Translations under genes and position numbers: made by a program
Notes under the pieces: generated by a model
What the model was told of the DNA's origin: nothing
The model's database searches: none
Seen by the model: the letters and a program-made list of their open reading frames with translations, nothing else
Shown: positions 1 to 8,439 of the stretch, piece after piece
Layout of the letters: each line of letters starts with the position of its first letter
Position numbering within the stretch: position 1 is the first letter of the stretch
Source of the DNA: Marchantia polymorpha subsp. ruderalis
Lineage: Eukaryota > Streptophyta > Marchantiopsida > Marchantiales > Marchantiaceae
Assembly: GCA_037833965.1 (NCBI GenBank)
Contig: AP031352.1
Coordinates: 9,900,501-9,964,500, forward strand
DNA length: 64,000 nt
Direction of reading: 5' to 3'

Positions 1-233
1 CTCACTCCTTGTAAAGGACAAAATAGAAGTGCTCACTCCATTCTTCTAGAACTCCGCTAATTATTCCGCCAACTATAGACATTGTAGCTAAACTTAGTCA
101 TGACTAGATAAACTTAGTTATAACTAACTAGTTTAGTCATAACTAGCTAGTCTTAGCTATGCCTTGGCTAATCATCCTTATTCCCTTGACCACTTCTAAG
201 ACTTAGTACATATGTGCAACACCCGGTCTTACA
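1..233 (-). repeat. 3' LTR (partial, window edge)
   Basis: This stretch matches 6999-7231 base for base, with no gap. In element direction it begins TGTAAGACCGGG directly after the polypurine tract. About 629 bp of this LTR should lie left of the window. Confidence 0.95.
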
Positions 234-245
234 TTTACCCCCGGA
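234..245 (-). other. polypurine tract of the Ty3 element
   Basis: On the minus strand a G/A-rich run (CCGGGGGTAAA) abuts the TG that opens the 3' LTR. This is the expected plus-strand primer position in LTR retrotransposons. Confidence 0.75.
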
Positions 246-256
246 CTAAGATTTCA

Positions 257-1471
257 CTACGCCCTCGGAGTGAAAGAATCTGATCTTCGATGGAATAACT
301 TCAACTTGTCGTGGTTGACTCGATCGAAGTGACGTCCTCCTAACTCCTTGATGTCATAAGTGAAATTTCCCCACACCTTCTCAACTATGAAAGGTCCAAA
401 ATACTTAGGAAGAAACTTTTTCCTAGCTCTCTTGTATCTAATTGCATCAAAGAGCATCACCCAATCACCTTCCTTGAACGGCTTCAAGTTCTGGTTTCCA
501 CTTCGTTTGTCGTGATACTTCTTCTGCAACTGTTGAGCCCGCTCCACTCGTACCATGGCTAATGCTCGAGCTTCCTCCAACTCCATCAATTGTTGTTGGC
601 GAGACTTGATGGCTTCTGCTCCATTTGATTTCTTCAACCTTTGCTGGATTGTTGTGAATGTTGTCAAGTCAAACTGTATGGGAAGTTTTGACTCAACTCC
701 ATACACCATCCGAAAAGGTGAGTATCCGGTAGATGTCTTCCATGTTGTGCGATACTCCCATAAGATAGCATGGAGCCTCTTGTCCCAATTGTGTTTACTC
801 CCGTCCATGTCTGCATCCTTGGCCAACATCATACACAAAGTGTAGTTGGTCCGCTCCGCCAACCCGTTAGCGTTAGGTTTGTAGGAAGTGGTTACTCGAG
901 CCTTGATGGAAAAGTGCTCCAACATGGCTTGAATCATACTTCCCACAAATTCTCCTCCTCTATCTGATACTAACTCCAATGGACAACCAAATCGAGTAAT
1001 GATTCTCTCATATAAAAATCTACCAACCTCCTTCTCATTAGTAGATTTAAGTGGTCTTGCCTCTACCCACTTCGTAAGATAATCTGTAGCTATCACAATG
1101 AACTTATTCCCTCGAGGAGTAAGATTCAAAGGACCTACAAAATCTATTCCCCACTTTTCAAAAGGACCTAACACTGGTACAGAAATCATAGGAGGGGTTT
1201 TCATGGACTTTTTAGCAAAAGCTTGACACACATCACAACTTTTGCAATATTCCACACAATCCTTAAAAATACCCTTCCAATGATAACCAGCATCAAGAAT
1301 TTTGAAGGCAGTTACCTTCCCCGCAAAATGTCCTCCACATACTGCACCATCATGAAACTCCTTCATGAGTTGTAGTGCCTCTCCTCTCCCAACCGCCCTT
1401 CGTAGAAGTCCGTCAGCTCCTTGATGAAAAAGTACCTTCTCCATGATCATATAAGGTTGACATCTCTTCAC
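257..1471 (-). CDS. integrase part of Ty3/gypsy polyprotein (separate frame)
   Basis: The 404-residue frame carries an integrase. An HHCC zinc-binding module lies at about residues 40-82 (HDG...GGHF...C-x2-C), and the DDE core shows GIDFVGP, VSDRGGEF and a following glutamate in the LAERTN segment. A GPF-type module (KYFGPFIVEKV) lies near the C-terminus. No chromodomain is seen. It lies in the -1 frame relative to gag-pol and overlaps the gag-pol stop. The first codon of the open frame at 1471 is GTG and the first ATG is seven codons later, so this is probably not an independent gene. Either it is translated by frameshifting, or the element carries a one-base lesion. Its role is insertion of element cDNA into chromosomes. 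Confidence 0.9.
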   Translation of the reverse strand: MKRCQPYMIMEKVLFHQGADGLLRRAVGRGEALQLMKEFHDGAVCGGHFAGKVTAFKILDAGYHWKGIFKDCVEYCKSCDVCQAFAKKSMKTPPMISVPVLGPFEKWGIDFVGPLNLTPRGNKFIVIATDYLTKWVEARPLKSTNEKEVGRFLYERIITRFGCPLELVSDRGGEFVGSMIQAMLEHFSIKARVTTSYKPNANGLAERTNYTLCMMLAKDADMDGSKHNWDKRLHAILWEYRTTWKTSTGYSPFRMVYGVESKLPIQFDLTTFTTIQQRLKKSNGAEAIKSRQQQLMELEEARALAMVRVERAQQLQKKYHDKRSGNQNLKPFKEGDWVMLFDAIRYKRARKKFLPKYFGPFIVEKVWGNFTYDIKELGGRHFDRVNHDKLKLFHRRSDSFTPRA

Positions 1472-4400
1472 TAATGCATTTTCTCCCTTTGATGCATTCC
1501 TTGAGGAAACTCTCCTCTAGAGATGAAATCCCAAATTTCCTTGTACTCCTCCGGTACTGTTGTCACCGTGTCCATGACTAGCAAGTCCTCATCCGGAAAG
1601 GTGTCATCTACTGACTGATCTCCTCCATCATCATATGCTCTCGACATCAAATCCGCATTAGCATGCTTCTTTCCAGGTCTATCCTCAATGGTATAATCAA
1701 ACTCTGCTAGTAGTAGCTTCCATCTAGCTATCCTCCCTTCAGCATTAGGCTTGTTGAAAATGTATTTCAAAGCCTTATGATCAGTCACTATAGTGAATCT
1801 CCCACCCAACAAATAATGTCGAAACTTCTTAAGTGAGAAGATTACAGCTAAGGCCTCTCTCTCTGTCACTGAGTAATTCTTCTCCGCTTGAACCATTTGT
1901 CTACTAGCATAGGCAATTGGATGATCATGCTTTTCATCATCTAATTGACTCAAGGTGCATCCTACAGCAATATTTGATGCATCTGTGTAGAGAATGAAAG
2001 GTTTACCCCAATCCGGTTTCGCCAAAATTGGAGCCGTCACCAACGCCTTCTTGAGAACTTCGAACGCCTTCTTTGCAGCTTCATCCTTGAAAATGAGTTC
2101 GTACTCCACTCCCTTCTTCATGTAATTCGTCAAGGCATGAGCTTTGTTGGAGAAGGACAAGATGAACCGTCGATAGTACCCCACCATACCAAGGAATTGC
2201 CTCAACTTGGTTAAAGTCGCCGGAAAAGGTAACTCCATGATCCGTGTCACCTTCTCTGGGTCCACCGCTATACCATTCTTGGAGATGATATGCCCCAACA
2301 ATAGGCCTTCCTCACATCCAAAAATGCATTTTTCTGGATTGAGTGAAGCCTTAGCTTCCTCCAGCCGTTGAAGTATTTTGATCAAATGATCAAAATGATC
2401 CGCTTTCCTCCCGTAAACACAAAAATCATCTATGAAATCCCTTACAAACTTTCCAATGAAAGGTTCAAACACTCTATTCATGAACCTTTGAAAAGTGGCA
2501 GGAGCATTACATAGACCAAACGGCATCACTCTAAAAGCGAAGGTTCCCCATGGAGTGGTAAAAGTTGTTTTGAGTTGGTCTTCTAAGGCAATTTGGATTT
2601 GGTTATAGCCACTATAACCATCTCCAAAACTATACCACTCATGACCAGCAACCTCCTCTAGAATCTCATCTATGAAAGGCAAGGGATAGTAGTCTTTCTT
2701 TGTGACAGCATTCAACTTTTTGTAATCTACGCACACTCGTAGCTTACCATTCTTCTTCTTCACTATCACAATTGGAGACACCCATTCAGAATTTTCTACC
2801 TCGTAGATGAAGCCAGCCTCCTTGAGCTTGTCGATCTCCTCCTTCACCACAAGAGCCGTAGGTGGATTTATTCGGCGTTGCTTTTGCCGAATAGGACGAG
2901 CTTTCTCCTCCAACTCGATGCGATGAGTCTCCAACGTCACATGCTTAAGATCCTTGTAACTAAAGGCAAAAACATGAATATATTTGCGAAATATATCCAG
3001 AAACTTTGCCTTTTCCTCCTTGGTAACCTTGGGACCAAACCTGAGAGTGGACAGTCGTCGACACACCTCCTCTTCGCTCATCTCCACTTTGTCAGGATCT
3101 TTCTTCACTCCAGGCCTAGGCAACAACTCCATGGCAGCAATGACTTGTACTTGAACATTATCATCAGAAGAGTACTCTGATGATGTTTCTTGATCAGAAG
3201 TTGAGATGTTTGTGTCAACTTCTGAAAAGCTACCACTCTCTTCACTCTCAGATTCCCAATACTCGTCAGTTGGTCTATCTGAGTCAGTGGTGGATTCCCC
3301 TCCTCTCGTCAAAGGAACCTTAACTCGATGGTTCTTTGGGCCTATCCTCAAATAGCCCTTGTGCCATCGGTCCGTAGTCCTTACCGCCCTCAACCAAGGA
3401 CGTCCCAACAGCAAGTCGTAGCTAGCTTCCTTGAGAATTTGGAAGGAAAGCAAAGTTTGCACTCCCCTCACACTAACCACAACTTTGTCTACCACCCCCA
3501 GTGGTCTTACCTTCTGTTTGTTGGCCATACCAACAATTATGCTAGAAGGTCTAGAAGGTTGCATACCCAACTTCTGCATCAACCTCTCAGACATGGCATT
3601 CACAGCCGATCCACCATCAACCAACACATCTGATACATCATGTCCATTGATCCTCACTTCGATCTTTGAAGCATGTGTACATACCTCCGAAGCAGCCGCA
3701 TCCACCACCCCAACTCCCACATTGGTCATGTGAGCCTTCCCCTTAGATTTCCGCTTCTTGGTCCTTGTGGAGATAAGACCTCCTCTTAACTCCTTCCGAA
3801 TGGCTGGATTCAAGGCAATCAGCTGACCAACTGTTATATTGGCCTTCTGATTTCCTACATCCTCCACCACGTCATACTTAGCTTGAGAAGATGAAATGGA
3901 AAAGTCATCCATGCCCAACTTCTTCCTTGGTACTCTTGGTTGACTCACTCCACTTGACCGTGTACTTCGACTTGGCGTGTCCTCCATGAAAATCGACTCG
4001 TCCGCAAATCGGGCACGCTTCTTCTCATGAGCAAGGATATCCACTTTCGATTTTGAGCTCTCCCCTTTCTCAAAAGTGCATTGATGAGGAAATACATCAA
4101 TGGATGCTACTCCCTTATCCTTGGCTTGTTGCGTGGCCGGTGCATTGTTGTTGTGCCGAACTCCATCATGTTGTCGAGGGTTAGGACAATTCCTCTGGAA
4201 ATGAGGACCTCCACAAGAAAAGCAAGAAACCGCAAAGTTTCCTGAAGGTGGATTTCCTCTTGGAGGATAATTTCCATACCCCCTAGAGCCTCCTCCTACG
4301 TTCTGATTCCTCTTCTCCCACAACTGTACTACATTGATCTTGAGATCTGCTAGAGTCTCCGTGATAGATTTCAATTCATTTTGAAAATCCACACTAGGAT

Positions 4401-5022
4401 TCGCTATCGTGGATGAAGTAGAAGGGTTTGAAACAATGGACCTTCCTACAACTGGTGGAGCTACTTCTCTAGCCACCAAGCTAGAATCATCATCTTCTAA
4501 GCTCTCCTCCATTCTAATAGCAATTCGAATGGCTTCAGCCTTAGAAGAGGGCTTCTCGTATCTCACCTTACTTCGAATCTCAGGTCTCAAACCTCCAACG
4601 AAGTTCTTCATGAGCATCGCCCTTATCCCCACCATTGTAGCATCCACTTCGTCTCCGCCCTTCCTCAACACCACGTGGAATCTAGATTCCAACTTCTCGG
4701 TTCTCTCCACATAGGTCCTCACCTTCTCGTTCTCTCCTTGTTTCAAGAAGGTGACCTCACACATCAACTTTTCATAACTTTCACTGGGAAGAAAGTTTTC
4801 GATCAGGTTCTCCGTTAATGTCTCCCACGTGTCGTCCTCCGAATGCTCCCTCTTGTACTCCTTGTACCACTTGAGAGCAGAATCCTCCAAGAAATCCGGC
4901 AAAAGCATAGCCCACTCGTCCTTCTTCCTCTCATTGTTTCCTATGCAAGCCCTCTTGAAGTCCCTAACAAAAGCTTCTACATCCTCATTCTCCCTCCCAT
5001 AAAATACCGGAAGCTTCCCCAT
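1471..5022 (-). CDS. gag-pol polyprotein (gag, protease, RT, RNase H)
   Basis: The 1,183-residue frame starts at the first ATG (5022). Residues 1-250 are gag-like (DDTWETLTENL, FVGGLRPEIR) and are followed by a CCHC knuckle near 268-281 (CFSCGGPHFQRNC). An aspartic protease lies near 455-500 (DVLVDGGSAVN), with DGGS in place of the more usual DSGA. Reverse transcriptase spans about 690-880 (VDYKKLN, MPFGLCNAPATFQ, FIDDFCVY) and RNase H about 1010-1130 (YTDAS, TDHKAL). The frame ends at TAG (1473-1471), just before the integrase module, which continues in the -1 frame. No other stops are seen, which fits a young element. Confidence 0.93.
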   Translation of the reverse strand: MGKLPVFYGRENEDVEAFVRDFKRACIGNNERKKDEWAMLLPDFLEDSALKWYKEYKREHSEDDTWETLTENLIENFLPSESYEKLMCEVTFLKQGENEKVRTYVERTEKLESRFHVVLRKGGDEVDATMVGIRAMLMKNFVGGLRPEIRSKVRYEKPSSKAEAIRIAIRMEESLEDDDSSLVAREVAPPVVGRSIVSNPSTSSTIANPSVDFQNELKSITETLADLKINVVQLWEKRNQNVGGGSRGYGNYPPRGNPPSGNFAVSCFSCGGPHFQRNCPNPRQHDGVRHNNNAPATQQAKDKGVASIDVFPHQCTFEKGESSKSKVDILAHEKKRARFADESIFMEDTPSRSTRSSGVSQPRVPRKKLGMDDFSISSSQAKYDVVEDVGNQKANITVGQLIALNPAIRKELRGGLISTRTKKRKSKGKAHMTNVGVGVVDAAASEVCTHASKIEVRINGHDVSDVLVDGGSAVNAMSERLMQKLGMQPSRPSSIIVGMANKQKVRPLGVVDKVVVSVRGVQTLLSFQILKEASYDLLLGRPWLRAVRTTDRWHKGYLRIGPKNHRVKVPLTRGGESTTDSDRPTDEYWESESEESGSFSEVDTNISTSDQETSSEYSSDDNVQVQVIAAMELLPRPGVKKDPDKVEMSEEEVCRRLSTLRFGPKVTKEEKAKFLDIFRKYIHVFAFSYKDLKHVTLETHRIELEEKARPIRQKQRRINPPTALVVKEEIDKLKEAGFIYEVENSEWVSPIVIVKKKNGKLRVCVDYKKLNAVTKKDYYPLPFIDEILEEVAGHEWYSFGDGYSGYNQIQIALEDQLKTTFTTPWGTFAFRVMPFGLCNAPATFQRFMNRVFEPFIGKFVRDFIDDFCVYGRKADHFDHLIKILQRLEEAKASLNPEKCIFGCEEGLLLGHIISKNGIAVDPEKVTRIMELPFPATLTKLRQFLGMVGYYRRFILSFSNKAHALTNYMKKGVEYELIFKDEAAKKAFEVLKKALVTAPILAKPDWGKPFILYTDASNIAVGCTLSQLDDEKHDHPIAYASRQMVQAEKNYSVTEREALAVIFSLKKFRHYLLGGRFTIVTDHKALKYIFNKPNAEGRIARWKLLLAEFDYTIEDRPGKKHANADLMSRAYDDGGDQSVDDTFPDEDLLVMDTVTTVPEEYKEIWDFISRGEFPQGMHQREKMH

Positions 5023-5248
5023 TTCCAACTAATTTTTTTTTATTTTTATTTTTATTTTATTGGAAATTTATATGGGGCTTCCTAATACAATATAAACAAC
5101 ACTAACTCCATCCTTGAGTAATTCATCAAAGGAAACACAAAAGGAATTGGTTGTTCCAAGATAGCCAAAGCTCTCTCCTCTCCTAGGCATACGATGAGTC
5201 TTACCCTCATCATCATCTTCTCCATCATTCGAATGATGATCTCCATCT

Positions 5249-5692
5249 TCAGTTGGAGCTTGAACCCGCTGAGGTCACTTTCTCTGTTTCAGCACTTAGC
5301 TTGCCGTCAAACCCTTCCACAAGTGATTCCAGAAGTGCCTTCACTCCGCTGCATTCGTGTCCCGCTGGTAGCCCAATCACTCCGCAATTGTCACAGAAGG
5401 TCGCGCTTTGGGATTCATGTGGCGATGATGGTCCCAAGTGAAGTTTCAAATCTCCCAAGTTCCTCTTGCTCCTCAATCTTCTATCTTTGTTCCGTAGGGA
5501 ACAATTGACAACCTTATGGCCCTCCTCTCCACAATAAAAACAAGTTTCACGTTTGACTCTTGGAGATTGACTCACTACTCTTTCTTCAAACTCTACCTTG
5601 AATTCTCTTGTATTGGAGTCTAAAGACACTATAACATCCAAGCCTTGAGGTACTTTGGATAACCTAATCTTCCAACCTTCTTGTTCACTCAT
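5249..5692 (-). CDS. small zinc-knuckle ORF upstream of gag
   Basis: This 147-residue ORF lies between the LTR leader and gag-pol, starts with ATG at 5692 and ends about 225 bp before the gag-pol ATG. It has a CCHC knuckle (CFYCGEEGHKVVNC, about residues 51-64) and a second Cys/His cluster (FCDNCGVIGLPAGHEC, about residues 99-114). The N-terminal part (GWKIRLSKVPQGLDVIVSL) is unlike any gag I recognise. Gag-pol already has its own knuckle, so this is an extra putative nucleic-acid-binding protein or a captured host fragment. It could be translated as the first cistron of the genomic RNA. Its function is unknown. Confidence 0.65.
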   Translation of the reverse strand: MSEQEGWKIRLSKVPQGLDVIVSLDSNTREFKVEFEERVVSQSPRVKRETCFYCGEEGHKVVNCSLRNKDRRLRSKRNLGDLKLHLGPSSPHESQSATFCDNCGVIGLPAGHECSGVKALLESLVEGFDGKLSAETEKVTSAGSSSN

Positions 5693-6347
5693 TTTCCCAT
5701 AAGACAGAAACCACTCAAAAGACCTCTCCCAGAAACGCTATCTACTTGACGAAAACTGTGAATGAAGAAATCAAAAACTTTTGCTTTGTTATCTTGCTTT
5801 TGTACCCCCTCAACTTCAAATCATAATAACTTTGTCTCTAGACGTGATCTCTCAGTGAAATTTTGACTCAAACGTAGCTTATCTTCTAATACACACTCGT
5901 ACGAAGTTTCAAAGCCTAAATTGAAATACAGAAAAAGTAATCAACTCTGTACAAACTTTCCAGAGAGCAGACTTTTGATACCCGTGAAAACCCCTCAACT
6001 TCTAACTCTCATATCTTTTTGTTTACACATGCTCTAGACCTAAAACAAAAACGTAAACGTTCTCTATCTTCCAATCTAAAATCAATAAAAACTTTGAAGA
6101 AAAACTTCAAAAATACTTCTTCGGTGTCTAAAATCACTTTTCTCTCAAAAAGACATGTTTACGTGAACAAAACATACAAAATCACTTCTAGGCTATCATA
6201 TGAGACTATGGGATAAACAAAGGGAATTTCGCTCTCAAGCACACTCTCCGCTCTTTCATTCCCCAATGTTAACACCAAGTGATCCCTCATGGATACTTTC
6301 TCTCGAGCTAGAAATCGAATCCTAAACATTCCGCCTTCTAGATTGAG

Positions 6348-6365
6348 GTCCCGGCAACGGAACCA
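6348..6365 (-). other. primer-binding site
   Basis: The plus strand reads gtcccggcaacggaacca, which looks like a tRNA 3' end including CCA. Its complement starts TGGTTCCGTTGCCGGG, four bases inside the 5' LTR. It resembles the tRNA-Asp-type site TGGCGCCGTTGCCGGGG of Athila-like elements but differs at two positions, so another tRNA may be the primer. Confidence 0.75.
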
Positions 6366-6369
6366 AAAA

Positions 6370-7231
6370 TGCAACCTCCGGGCTGACTCTCACTCAGGTC
6401 TACCTCTGATGGCTTTGTGGTAGCGCATCATGGTTCTAGAAGACTAGGATTCATACTCTCACTCATGTCACAAACACCTTCTCTCACAAACTCTCATGTA
6501 TCACTCCAACTCACACACACAAACTCTCCTCACATCACCCTCTTCACATAAACGCAAACACACGTCGATACTCCAAGATACTCGAAAACTTCACTCCTTC
6601 ATTATTGAAACAAGTCCTCACACATGACTCTCCAAACTTGCTTGAGAGGTGCTACTCTACCTCTCTATTTATACTACTTGAGAAGTTACCATAGTAACAT
6701 GTGGTAATTTCTCCTAACTTACTTTTACCTAGGTAAGTTTGACTAACCTTCTCTACGTGGCAACATGCCATTGGCCTACCTAAACCTTCTAGAAGCTTCT
6801 GGAATCCAAGGTTGAGGTGGCGACATGCCATTTGAAGCTTTTAAACTTCTACAAGCTTCCTAGCCACTAAGTCAACATTAGACTTAGTCTAGCCAATCAT
6901 CTTTCATACATTTAGTCAAACCAATCAAATCCAAGCTTCTAGTCAAATATCTAATCCCTTGGGAATCTAGAACTTTTGTATAAGACAAAATAGAAGTGCT
7001 CACTCCTTGTAAAGGACAAAATAGAAGTGCTCACTCCATTCTTCTAGAACTCCGCTAATTATTCCGCCAACTATAGACATTGTAGCTAAACTTAGTCATG
7101 ACTAGATAAACTTAGTTATAACTAACTAGTTTAGTCATAACTAGCTAGTCTTAGCTATGCCTTGGCTAATCATCCTTATTCCCTTGACCACTTCTAAGAC
7201 TTAGTACATATGTGCAACACCCGGTCTTACA
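6370..7231 (-). repeat. 5' LTR, 862 bp
   Basis: In element direction it begins TGTAAGACC and ends GGTTGCA, the usual TG...CA termini. Its outer 233 bp are identical to the partial 3' LTR at 1-233. It includes a short internal direct repeat (caaaatagaagtgctcactcc at about 6987-7036) and AT-rich stretches that could hold the promoter. A TATA-like box is not clear. Confidence 0.9.
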
Positions 7232-8240
7232 GTCCGCACACAAGACGCTCGTCCGCGCATATCCTTCGCCGTAGGCGCAGCTTCGAAGGCGGCTGTGCCG
7301 AAGGCGTTGACCGCGGTCAACGGACTCCGTCAAGTCTGTCCATCTCTCTCGCCTCTCCGTCGGCGCTCTTGTCTCCGAAATCCCGACCGGCCAAAGGAGC
7401 ACTCGTCCGTTCCGTCCGTACAGTCCGTACGGATTTCGCTACTAAGTTGGGTCCTCACCTAACCGCGATGCGCTGGCGCCGAAGGCGCCGTACAAGTTGC
7501 AACCCCGAAGACGGATTTCTAGGGCCGAAGGCGGACTTCCCGCCGACGCCAAAGCGCCTATGCGTAGGCGATCTCCGTCCGCCTATGCGTAGGTGCAAGT
7601 CCTCCTCGCCTATGCGTAGGCGGCATACTCGGCGGACCCCCCGCCGACGTCAAACCCATTTTGCCTATGCGTAGGCGAAAGTCTTCGTATCTTTCGACCG
7701 TCACAACTCCTTGAGTCCTGATCCGTTCTGGGCGTTCTTGGGCTCGTTAGATTCAGCGCGTCCAGCTCTTTCCAACGAGACCCTAACCAAGTCAAGGCGT
7801 TTGGTAATTGCATAGATTCTGAGGGACTCCTCTAGCGCCAAAGGCGTATCGCTGAAGGCGGATTATGCGCCTTGCGGCGAAGGGAAATTCCTTCAGAGCC
7901 CGTCGTTCAGGGCGGCGCCTGTTCCAGACATTGCGCCCAACTCCTGGATTCTACGAGATTCTCCGAGATCATCAAGTTTCACTCTATTTTAAATGTACTG
8001 ATGGCTATTTACACTGTTGCCGCGGTACAGTTTTCCAAAAAATGTTTTAAATTCCGCAAAAATACCAAAAGTGGGTTACCACATAAACATTCCAGCATGA
8101 TGCTTTGAAAATTTAGAAGAAGTACCATTAATTGCAGCCACCCGTTGTGGTGCCCAGCAGCTTGCAACCGACTTCTAATCAAAATTCTAGCCGCAACTCT
8201 AGCCGAATTGCGGTTGCGATCGGCTGGCACTATCGGCCAA
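7232..8240. other. GC-rich stretch of unknown origin
   Basis: This block is much richer in G+C than its surroundings. It is full of short repeated words (cgaaggcg, gcgccgaaggc) and small palindromes, and has only short ORFs on both strands with no recognised domain. It lies just outside the young LTR element and may be the remnant of an older element into which the Ty3 copy inserted. No gene is supported. Confidence 0.4.
7555..7677. repeat. four copies of a 16-bp hairpin repeat
   Basis: The palindromic word cgcctatgcgtaggcg, with arms GCCTA/TAGGC and a TGCG loop, occurs at about 7555-7570, 7580-7595 (last bases tg), 7607-7622 and 7662-7677 (outer base pair changed). Spacing is irregular (25, 27 and 55 bp between starts), so it is not a simple tandem array. 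Confidence 0.8.
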
Positions 8241-8439
8241 GCATTGATCAGAAGTGATCAAAAGTAGTGATTGGAGACGCTTTAAAAGGTGGCTTGAAGC
8301 AGGCTTGGGCTTTCACGAGCATGCTGTCAATGGAATTTTGCGATGAATGACATCATTTTGATTCTTGAATTTTGGAGTGAAGTAGAATCTGGTTAGTTCA
8401 TTTTATACAATCAATGCATAACAAACCTTTAAGCAAAAA

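Larger units (their letters stand above)
1..7231 (-). mobile_element. Ty3/gypsy LTR retrotransposon, left end cut by window
   Basis: The order in element direction is: 5' LTR (7231-6370), primer-binding site, leader, small zinc-knuckle ORF, gag-pol, integrase ORF, polypurine tract, and the first 233 bp of the 3' LTR. Domain order protease, reverse transcriptase, RNase H, integrase is that of Ty3/gypsy. The RT wording (DGYSGYNQI, then IDDF) and a primer site resembling the tRNA-Asp type suggest an Athila/Tat-like lineage; this is an inference from memory. The LTR parts visible at both ends show no difference over 233 bp, so the insertion looks very recent. The left target-site duplicate lies outside the window; the right flank is gtccg at 7232-7236. 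Confidence 0.93.

Noticed and set aside
1471..1500. Canonical -1 slippery heptamer at the gag-pol/integrase junction
   Set aside because: No X-XXY-YYZ heptamer in the correct frame was found in the overlap, so programmed frameshifting is not supported by this signal.
7166..7813. Several ORFs on both strands in the GC-rich block
   Set aside because: They overlap, have no domains, and arise from GC-rich repeated words with few stop codons.
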